Shown in pieces: positions 1 to 6,102 of a stretch of 64,000 nt of DNA. Both the position numbers and the translations under genes were made by a program. How positions within the stretch are numbered: position 1 is the first letter of the stretch; each line of letters opens with the position of its first letter. The notes under the pieces were generated by a model. The model did not search any database and was not told the DNA's origin. It worked only from the letters and a program-made list of their open reading frames with translations. Source of the stretch: Alcanivorax sp. (GTDB lineage Bacteria > Pseudomonadota > Gammaproteobacteria > Pseudomonadales > Alcanivoracaceae); NCBI GenBank assembly GCA_022565695.1, contig JAIUME010000001.1, forward strand, positions 248,001 through 312,000, given 5' to 3'.

Positions 1-285
1 CGCTTTCTCCAGCTGATCTACCCGGTGCGTCATGGTCCCGGACGTCACCATGGTCGACGCCATCAGCTCTCCCGGGGACAGCGCATAGGGCGGGCCTGCC
101 CGGCGCAAAGTGGCCAGGACGTCGAAACTCGCGCCATTCAGGCCATGCTCTGACCAGGTCTTCTCCATGCTGCGCATGAGGTGCTGATGAAGCCTCTTGA
201 TCCGCCCTATGGTGCCCATCGGCGTAACGTGGAGGTCTGGGCGCTCTTGCCGCCATTGTTCGAGGATGCTGTCTACGTGGTCCAT
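1..285 (-). CDS. MarR-family transcriptional regulator, N-terminal part (cut by window edge)
   Basis: Reading the minus strand from the ATG at 285 gives 95 open codons to the window edge. The translation begins MDHVDSILEQWRQERPDLHV and contains the typical MarR winged-helix region: a long helix (IGRIKRLHQHLMRSMEKTW), then FDVLATLRRAGPPYALSPGE and a recognition-helix stretch, STMVTSGTMTHRVDQLEKA, as in family members that read ...S.GT.TRR.D.LE. MarR proteins are dimeric repressors that release DNA on binding a small phenolic or other ligand. It is divergent from the exporter gene at 373 and the 87 bp between them hold two palindromic sites, so it most likely controls that exporter and itself. 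The C-terminal dimerisation part lies outside the window. No strong ribosome site is visible before the ATG. Confidence 0.85.
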   Translation of the reverse strand, partial: MDHVDSILEQWRQERPDLHVTPMGTIGRIKRLHQHLMRSMEKTWSEHGLNGASFDVLATLRRAGPPYALSPGELMASTMVTSGTMTHRVDQLEKA

Positions 286-308
286 GGGAATCAGTGTTGC
301 ACAGATAT

Positions 309-324
309 ATCTTGACATCAAGAT
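309..324. promoter_or_regulatory. Palindromic operator 1, probable MarR site
   Basis: The sequence ATCTTGACATCAAGAT is a 7-2-7 inverted repeat in the divergent gap between the MarR gene (start 285) and the DMT exporter (start 373). It has the size and A/T-ended dyad shape of MarR-family operators. It lies 24 bp upstream of the MarR start codon, placed for autorepression. Binding by the adjacent regulator is inferred. Confidence 0.75.
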
Positions 325-335
325 TGTTGGCACTT

Positions 336-351
336 ATCTTGACGTCAAGAT
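336..351. promoter_or_regulatory. Palindromic operator 2, probable MarR site
   Basis: ATCTTGACGTCAAGAT is a perfect 16 bp palindrome (18 bp with the flanking T and A), identical to the site at 309-324 except at one central base. The two centres are 27 bp apart. It lies 21 bp before the exporter start codon and would cover its promoter or early transcript. Confidence 0.78.
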
Positions 352-372
352 AAATGCCAACAGGGGTCTCTC

Positions 373-1359
373 ATGCAGGACCACATGCAAAGCCACATGC
401 AAAGCCAGCAGCGCACCTTCATGAACCTGCCCGCACCGCGAGCGAAGCTGATCCCCTTGCTCAGCCTGCTATCAGGCGGGGCGCTTTTGGGGCTGTCCAC
501 CAATCTGGCAAAGCTCGCCGGGGAGGCAAGCCTCTCGCCGCTGGCATTTTTGTACTGGTCCATCGTCGGGGCGGCACTTGTGTTGATGGTCGTTGCCGCG
601 CTACGCCGGGATCTGCCCCCGGTCCACGCCCGAGCGCTTGAGTACTATGGCGTATCGGCGCTGGTCGGCGTGGCCGGGTCCAATCTGATTTTCTTTTCGG
701 CGGTTCCCCATGTTGGCGCCGGGTTTATCGCCCTGATCATTTCTCTGCCGCCCTTGCTGACCTACCTGGGGGCGTTGGCGTGGCGCCTGGAGCGCTTCCA
801 GATGGTCCGCGCAGTCGGCGTGGCCGTGGCGCCGGGAGGTGCCGGTGTGCTTGCCGTGCGCAAGTTTGCGGCGCCCGAGGCTGATGGATTATGGATATTC
901 ATTGCCCTGCTCGGGCCAGTTCTGCTGGCCATCGGCAACCTGTATCGCACGCTGCGCTGGCCCGAAGGTGTGTCAGCTGATGCGCTGGCGCCGGGGATGC
1001 TGGTCGCCGCTGCAGTCATGCTGCTGGGGGCCGGGCTGCTGCCAGGTTTTTCACTGGCCGTTCCCCTTGACCAGAGTCTGCCGCTCATTCTGATCGCGGT
1101 GCAGGCCGTGGTCTTCGCGGGGCTGTTCATGTTGCTGCTTGTACTGCAGAAGTCGAGCGGGCCGGTTCTGCTCAGCCTGCTCGGCTCTGTGGGCGCGCTC
1201 GTGGCCGTGCCGGTCGCTGTTTTTCTGCAGGGCGAGGCGCTACCCGAGGGGCTGCTTCCGGGCGCCACCCTGATCATCGTTGGTGTTGCCCTGCTCACAT
1301 TCAGTAAGGCCAGGTCTGCCCAACACCAACTCGCTCACCAGGAAGGAGACATCGCATGA
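373..1359 (+). CDS. DMT-superfamily EamA-type transporter
   Basis: The 328-residue product is almost entirely hydrophobic with about ten membrane spans arranged as two EamA repeats (roughly residues 20-150 and 170-310), the usual length and plan of drug/metabolite exporters of the inner membrane. Substrate cannot be told from sequence. The ATG at 373 is preceded by AGGGG with about 8 bp spacing, which favours it over the in-frame ATG at 421, which has no ribosome site. The stop overlaps the next start by 4 bases (ATGA at 1356), so the two genes are translationally coupled. The two palindromes just upstream and the divergent MarR gene suggest ligand-induced export. Confidence 0.88.
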   Translation: MQDHMQSHMQSQQRTFMNLPAPRAKLIPLLSLLSGGALLGLSTNLAKLAGEASLSPLAFLYWSIVGAALVLMVVAALRRDLPPVHARALEYYGVSALVGVAGSNLIFFSAVPHVGAGFIALIISLPPLLTYLGALAWRLERFQMVRAVGVAVAPGGAGVLAVRKFAAPEADGLWIFIALLGPVLLAIGNLYRTLRWPEGVSADALAPGMLVAAAVMLLGAGLLPGFSLAVPLDQSLPLILIAVQAVVFAGLFMLLLVLQKSSGPVLLSLLGSVGALVAVPVAVFLQGEALPEGLLPGATLIIVGVALLTFSKARSAQHQLAHQEGDIA

Positions 1360-1997
1360 ATATCATTATCTACGGCGCCGCCGGAGACGTCGGCAAGCGC
1401 ATCACAGCAGAAGCGCTCGCGCGGGGACACAAGGTCACCGGCGTGGTCAGAACGGAGGCGCAGTTTGGCGCGTTGCACGATAACGTTTATCCCTGCGCGG
1501 CAGATGTTGCAGACGCGGCCCAGGTCGCCCGGACCGTCAAGGGCCACGACGTGATCATCAGTGCGCTCCGCCCACCGACTGGCCAAGAGAGCGCCCTCGT
1601 TGCACTGACCCGCTCCGTTCTGGACGGTGCGATCGCGGAGGGTATACGTGCATTGCTCGTTGGCGGCGCTGCGCGGTTACGCCTGCCCAGCGGCAACGGT
1701 GAGACAGTACTGAATGCACCAGACTTCTTGCCGGTATCGGCAGTGGCCATTGCTCACGCCTGCCAGGCGCAGTACCAACTCTGCCTGAATGAACACCGCG
1801 CAAACTGGACCTTCCTTTCACCGGCCGCGATGTTGCAACCGGGAGAGCGCACCGGGCACTACCGTCTCGGCACCGATACCCTGGTGGTGGATGATAGCGG
1901 TACGTCTCGTATTTCCATGGAGGATTTTGCGGTAGCGATGCTGGATGAAGCGGAAGCGCCAAAGCACATCCGGCAGGCTTTCACTGTCGGATACTGA
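1356..1997 (+). CDS. NAD(P)-binding NmrA/atypical SDR protein
   Basis: The 213-residue protein starts MNIIIYGAAGDVGKRI, a Rossmann nucleotide-binding loop of the GxxGxxG class (here GAAGDVG), followed by ARGHKVTGVVR and a DVAD segment typical of the NmrA-like or YwnB-type atypical short-chain dehydrogenases. These bind NAD(P) and act as quinone or flavin-type reductases or as redox sensors; the reaction here is unknown. An AAGGAGA ribosome site precedes the start, and the ATG overlaps the exporter stop, so it belongs to the MarR-controlled pair. It converges with the gene ending at 2033. Confidence 0.82.
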   Translation: MNIIIYGAAGDVGKRITAEALARGHKVTGVVRTEAQFGALHDNVYPCAADVADAAQVARTVKGHDVIISALRPPTGQESALVALTRSVLDGAIAEGIRALLVGGAARLRLPSGNGETVLNAPDFLPVSAVAIAHACQAQYQLCLNEHRANWTFLSPAAMLQPGERTGHYRLGTDTLVVDDSGTSRISMEDFAVAMLDEAEAPKHIRQAFTVGY

Positions 1998-2032
1998 GCG
2001 GCGCAGGTTTCGCCAGTGCAGATATGCTTTTT

Positions 2033-2899
2033 TCAAAGTTTCGATTCGAAAATCTGATTGAGCTCGGCCTGGGATATTTGCTCATTGGCGTACGAGAACG
2101 TACCGTGCGCCATCATTTCCTGCGCCGCTGCACGCAGGCGGAAGTACAGTGATCTGGCCAGGCTACCGCCTATGCTGACGCGACGCACCCCCAGATCACG
2201 GAGCTGTGCAAAACTGACGTCGGCGCCGCTCAGGCCCATCACTACGTTGAGCGGGCCGGTCAGCTCGCGCACCAGTTCGCGGACGGTATCGATGTCACTC
2301 GCACCCGGTGCGAAGAGGCAATCCGCTCCTGCCTCTCGATACAGATTCGCCCTTTCTATGGCCTCGTCCAAACCACCAGGCACGCCAATGTTGAATCGGT
2401 CAGTGCGCGCAACAAGCACAAACGGCATGCCGCTTTCATCAATCGCTCGGCGGGCTGCTGCTATGCGCTCAACGGCCTGTGCGCGGTCGTACAATGGCTG
2501 GTCTTTACGCCCTGTATAGTCTTCGATATTGCCACCAACGGCACCCGACTGTATGGCAAGCCTGATGGTGTCCGCGACATCCTCCGGGGATTCGCCGAAT
2601 CCCGCTTCCAGATCAGCATTCACCGGCACCGAAACGGATTCGCATATTTTACGCACTTCGACGAGCATGGCATCGCGCTCAACTCTTGCCTCCGGCGCGC
2701 AGAATGCGTTATCCGGCTTGCCCTGAGAGAAAGCGATTCCTGCACTTGTCGTGCCGATGGCATCAAACCCGGCAGCAACCAGCATCTTGGCGCTGCCGGC
2801 GTCCCACGCATTCGGCATGAGAAAGCAGCCGCTTTCCTTGTGCCGCGCCATGAATCGTTCGGCCTTTCTGTTTTGCGTATCGCTCAGTGTATTACTCAT
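2033..2899 (-). CDS. Isocitrate lyase/PEP mutase-family protein
   Basis: The 288-residue product has the PEP mutase/isocitrate lyase TIM-barrel features: NAWDAGSAKMLVAAGFDAIG near the N-terminus, VNADLEAGFGE for the metal-binding acidic loop, NIED, and LVARTD. Members of this single-domain branch include 2-methylisocitrate lyase-like, carboxyvinyl-phosphonate mutase-like and oxaloacetate decarboxylase enzymes; the sequence does not decide among them. I place the start at the ATG at 2899 because AGGAGGAG lies 7 bp upstream; the frame stays open to 2932 but without such a site. It follows the AraC regulator gene by 46 bp on the same strand and may be controlled by it. Confidence 0.83.
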   Translation of the reverse strand: MSNTLSDTQNRKAERFMARHKESGCFLMPNAWDAGSAKMLVAAGFDAIGTTSAGIAFSQGKPDNAFCAPEARVERDAMLVEVRKICESVSVPVNADLEAGFGESPEDVADTIRLAIQSGAVGGNIEDYTGRKDQPLYDRAQAVERIAAARRAIDESGMPFVLVARTDRFNIGVPGGLDEAIERANLYREAGADCLFAPGASDIDTVRELVRELTGPLNVVMGLSGADVSFAQLRDLGVRRVSIGGSLARSLYFRLRAAAQEMMAHGTFSYANEQISQAELNQIFESKL

Positions 2900-2945
2900 C
2901 GGTATGCTCCTCCTGGCGCGTGATGGGCGCAATTACAGATGCCGA

Positions 2946-3983
2946 TCACGAAACGGGGTGGCTGCGGGGGGCATGGCCGGTCCAGCGTTTGAAGGCGCGG
3001 TGAAAGGCGTTCGCGTCGGAATAGCCAAGCAGGAAGGCGATTTCCGTGATCGTCATGCGCCCTTCCCGCAGGTAGCGTTCTGCCAGGTCACGGCGCGCTG
3101 TATTCACAATCAGGCGGAAGCTTGTGCCTTCCTCCTTCAGCCGGCGGTGCAGGGTTCGCGGCGTCAGGCAAAGCTTCTCGGCAATGGCCTCCATGGTCGG
3201 CTCACCATCACACAATTCATCTCGTAGTAGTCGCAGAACCTGGCTGATAACCCCCTCGGATGCCGGGAGGTTTTCATGCATGGTCATGACAACAGATTCG
3301 AGAAGTCGCTGCAACTCGGCATCAGATTCCAGCATCGGCAGTTCCAGCAAACCGGCGGGAAAAACCAGTTCGCTTCGATCGTGCGAGAAGCTTAATGGCG
3401 CACCAAAGATACGCTGGCACTCCGAGACACTGGCAGGTTTCGCGTGGGTGAAGCGGACTTCGTCAAGGCGGAGCCTGACGCCAGTCAGGCGACAAAAGGC
3501 AAGATACCATCCTGCCATGATGAACTCGGATACAGGTTGCGGTGCCCCGCCAGGCACAGGCAGGCAATGGCTGAGTATCGCGTTCTTTCCCGCGGTCTCG
3601 AGTCTGACTTCGGCGACATCATGCATAACGCGATGATACTGCACCAGACGATGAATGCCCGCTCCCAGATCATGGCTGGAGCGAATCGCATATTCCAACG
3701 CACCGAATGATCCCGGCCTTACACATTCTGCGGTATGCAATCCAATATGGTCATCGCCGGCGAGTCGGCTCGCTTTCTCCCACACCGAAATAGCCAAAGC
3801 GTGCGGCACTCTGGCTTCAATATCATCAAGAGATACCGCCTTGATTCTGGCCAACTCAGGTATTTTCTGAACATCCAGCTGCTTGCTTTGCAGGTATGCC
3901 AGCACCGGCAGGACAGATCGCACTGATACAGACGCCGAATGTCCGGAATGGGTACTCATTTTGTCCGGTTGAGCGATCTTCAT
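2946..3983 (-). CDS. AraC-family transcriptional regulator (arabinose-bd-like N domain)
   Basis: The 345-residue protein has an N-terminal domain of about 200 residues of the type found in OruR/ArgR-like AraC regulators (HALAISVWEKASRLAGDDHIGLH region) and a C-terminal double helix-turn-helix at about 245-340 (MEAIAEKLCLTPRTLHRRLK and ITEIAFLLGYSDANAFHRAF). This class usually activates a neighbouring catabolic gene in response to a small metabolite; the PEP mutase-family gene just downstream is the obvious target. The ATG at 3983 lacks a strong ribosome site; an internal ATG at 3959 is a possible alternative. Confidence 0.87.
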   Translation of the reverse strand: MKIAQPDKMSTHSGHSASVSVRSVLPVLAYLQSKQLDVQKIPELARIKAVSLDDIEARVPHALAISVWEKASRLAGDDHIGLHTAECVRPGSFGALEYAIRSSHDLGAGIHRLVQYHRVMHDVAEVRLETAGKNAILSHCLPVPGGAPQPVSEFIMAGWYLAFCRLTGVRLRLDEVRFTHAKPASVSECQRIFGAPLSFSHDRSELVFPAGLLELPMLESDAELQRLLESVVMTMHENLPASEGVISQVLRLLRDELCDGEPTMEAIAEKLCLTPRTLHRRLKEEGTSFRLIVNTARRDLAERYLREGRMTITEIAFLLGYSDANAFHRAFKRWTGHAPRSHPVS

Positions 3984-4092
3984 CCCGAGAGAACCCCGCT
4001 AGCATACTGTGCCTGATACGAGCGTTTTATAGCTATTTCGCTGCACAAAGGCAACTCGTTGGCCTCCGGCTTTGATGATACAGGAGCATGAT

Positions 4093-4620
4093 GTGAGAAG
4101 GTTCGTATTTGTCACTGTGTTGTGGCTCACTCCCATGGCAGCCTCAGCGCATTTTGAAATGGAAGCGGATCCGTTTGCCTATCTTGTCAATGGTCATTCC
4201 ATCCACGCTGCTTACCTGTTTGAGGGTGGCCACTGGCGCATGCAGCTGGGCAGTTTCAGTGCTGACGTTCCGCGCTGGTTGCACGGCAATGATCGTTTCG
4301 AGGTTGACGTATCCGGGGTCACTTTCAAGGTGGACTACTATACAAGCGGGCAAGGCCGTGGCTGGTTTTTCGGCGGCGATGTTGACAGAACCAGGGCAAG
4401 GTATCGTCTGCGAAGTTCGGGGGAGAAGGCCAGTGACGTCATGGCAGGATTCGGCCCTCGGGCCGGATATCGTTTTCAAATGAACGAAAATCTTTTTATT
4501 TCGCCCTGGATATCGGTACGCTATTTATTCAACGTTGACGATATTGAGATATCGGGCCAACGCTATGATCAGGACCGCATAAGCATATTCCCTACCGTGC
4601 ATATTGGATGGCGTTTCTGA
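4093..4620 (+). CDS. Small exported protein, probable outer-membrane beta-barrel
   Basis: The start is best put at the GTG at 4093, 6 bp after AGGAG; the frame is open back to a TTG at 4072, but that has no ribosome site. The 175-residue product has a classic signal peptide (VFVTVLWLTPMAASAHF, cleavage after ASA). The mature part is rich in alternating aromatic residues and Gly (YFEGGHW, GRGWFFGGDVDR, AGYRFQMNENLFISPW) and ends in HIGWRF, a terminal Phe as used by the Bam machinery. This suggests an 8-strand barrel of the OmpW/OmpA-transmembrane type. I do not recognise a specific family. It is monocistronic and converges with the glutathione transferase gene. Confidence 0.6.
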   Translation: MRRFVFVTVLWLTPMAASAHFEMEADPFAYLVNGHSIHAAYLFEGGHWRMQLGSFSADVPRWLHGNDRFEVDVSGVTFKVDYYTSGQGRGWFFGGDVDRTRARYRLRSSGEKASDVMAGFGPRAGYRFQMNENLFISPWISVRYLFNVDDIEISGQRYDQDRISIFPTVHIGWRF

Positions 4621-4646
4621 AGAACAAGCGCCTTGCGGCGGCGTCT

Positions 4647-5300
4647 TTAGGCATCGCGCCTGGCATCTGCCGCCTCATAGAAAGCCATCTGATCTGCGTG
4701 CGCTTTCCGGAACGCCGGCCGGGCCGTCCCGCGTGCAATATAGTCACGGCTGGCCTTGTGCGGCGCCAGTTCGCCGAACCGATCAACCAGACGCAATGCG
4801 TCGACCATGACAATATCGGCGACGGAAAAATCTCCGGCCAGCCACTCGCGCTCGGCCAGCACTTGTTCCATATGATGGAGGCGTGAGGCCAGAAAGGCGT
4901 TCAGGTTGCTTCGCCCTGGCGTCTCCTCATCATCGCCGGAAAATTTGAAAATCGACCAGGGCACGCTAGCCATCTCGACGGAATTGAGCCCCGCGAACAG
5001 CCATTCGATGACGTTGTTGCGGCCCGCCGGATCAGGGGGCATTAAAGCGGCACTGCGTTCTGCCAGATAAAGCAGGATGGCGCCGCTCTCGAAAATGGAC
5101 GTGTCACCATGGGTCAGCCAGGGCACTTGCCCGAAGGGTTGCCGCGAGAAATGCGCGTCGCGCCGGTCTGCGAAAGGGGTGCCCTCGACACGATAGGGCA
5201 GTCCCGCCTCCTCCAGGGCCCAGCGCAGTCGGATATCCCGTACATAACCCCGCGGGGTTTCGGGGACCCAATCAAAGGTTGTGATAACGAAATCAGCCAA
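4647..5300 (-). CDS. Glutathione S-transferase family protein
   Basis: The 217-residue product has a thioredoxin-like N-terminal half (VITTFDWVPETPRGYVRDIRLRWALEEAGLPY, then GQVPWLTHGDTSIFESGAIL, the cis-Pro and Glu-Ser glutathione-binding signature) and an all-helical C-terminal half. Such enzymes conjugate glutathione to electrophiles or reduce them; the substrate is unknown. The start codon is TTG at 5300, well supported by AAGGAG 9 bp upstream. It is probably co-transcribed with the small membrane-protein genes that precede it on the minus strand, 13 bp away. Confidence 0.88.
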   Translation of the reverse strand: MADFVITTFDWVPETPRGYVRDIRLRWALEEAGLPYRVEGTPFADRRDAHFSRQPFGQVPWLTHGDTSIFESGAILLYLAERSAALMPPDPAGRNNVIEWLFAGLNSVEMASVPWSIFKFSGDDEETPGRSNLNAFLASRLHHMEQVLAEREWLAGDFSVADIVMVDALRLVDRFGELAPHKASRDYIARGTARPAFRKAHADQMAFYEAADARRDA

Positions 5301-5313
5301 TGGTCTTCTCCTT

Positions 5314-5697
5314 TTAACGCGCTGCCGTGCTGGCTAACTGCACTCTCTGGTGCCACTCCACCGCAGCCAGCCAGCCCACGAAAGCCGCCTCACCCGCCAG
5401 ATGCAGGATGCCGAAAGGGCTTATCGTGCCTCGGAACGCCACGATGATGCCCAGACAGGCCAGAGCCCAGCCTGCATTGGCATAGACCAGCAGTTTGATC
5501 TGCCACATGGCGCGTGTGGCCCGGCGGGCCAGGCTGAAGGAGTAGCAGGCGTAGAGCAGATTGACCACGCCGATGAACAGCAGCAGGTCCCGGGGCAAGG
5601 CATGCAACCGGCTGAGCCAGCCACTGAGGGCAAGCACCAGAATCCCCGCGATGGCTGCGGCGGTGCAATCTACCCACAAGGGCTTTCGGATTGTCAG
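5314..5697 (-). CDS. Small membrane protein of unknown function, non-ATG start
   Basis: The frame encodes about 125 residues with four hydrophobic spans (AAAIAGILVLALSG, LLLFIGVVNLLYACYSFSLA, IKLLVYANAGWALACLGIIVAF, ILHLAGEAAFVGWLAAVEW). I do not recognise the family. No ATG fits; candidates are CTG at 5697, which overlaps the stop of the preceding gene as CTGA and lies behind AGGAGCGGAG, or TTG at 5679. The overlap with the DUF2834 gene suggests coupled translation of two membrane proteins. The long extension of this frame upstream to 6051 is a shadow of the DUF2834 gene. Confidence 0.55.
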   Translation of the reverse strand: MTIRKPLWVDCTAAAIAGILVLALSGWLSRLHALPRDLLLFIGVVNLLYACYSFSLARRATRAMWQIKLLVYANAGWALACLGIIVAFRGTISPFGILHLAGEAAFVGWLAAVEWHQRVQLASTAAR

Positions 5698-6026
5698 GAT
5701 GGTGTTCTCCGCTCCTGTCTGAGGCGGATCAGCAGGTAGGCGGCGAAGCCGGTGGCAACACCCGGCACAAGACCGATCACCAGGGCGATCCAGCCATGGC
5801 GGATGTGGGTGGTTCTGGCCTCGTACAGCACCCATACGGCGAGCACGAACCAGCAGAAGATGACATCCAGGGAATAGCCGGTTGAATAGGGATTGACGAA
5901 GCCGGCGGCGATGGCGCCGATGATATCGCGGCTCTGGATCAGCGGCGGCACCACGACAATGACGAATACGGCGGCGAAGCCAGCGCCGAGCGCATAAAGC
6001 AGGCTGCGGTAGGTTGTTACGTTCAT
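5694..6026 (-). CDS. DUF2834-like membrane protein
   Basis: The 110-residue product starts at ATG 6026 (MNVTTYRSLLYALGAGF) and has three membrane spans. The middle part, YSLDVIFCWFVLAVWVLYEA followed by GWIALVIGLVPGVATGFAAYLL, resembles the DUF2834 family of small inner-membrane proteins of unknown function. The frame is open further upstream to 6182, but that part is rich in Arg and Pro and antisense-like, and I do not count it. It is followed, with a 4-base overlap, by another small membrane protein and then the glutathione transferase, so the three probably form one transcript. Confidence 0.68.
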   Translation of the reverse strand: MNVTTYRSLLYALGAGFAAVFVIVVVPPLIQSRDIIGAIAAGFVNPYSTGYSLDVIFCWFVLAVWVLYEARTTHIRHGWIALVIGLVPGVATGFAAYLLIRLRQERRTPS

Positions 6027-6102
6027 GTTGCCCCCTGAGGTACGGGGCCACCGGAACAGTCCGGTGGCCTCCTTACCGTCGACCGCATTAACGATATCGC
6101 TG

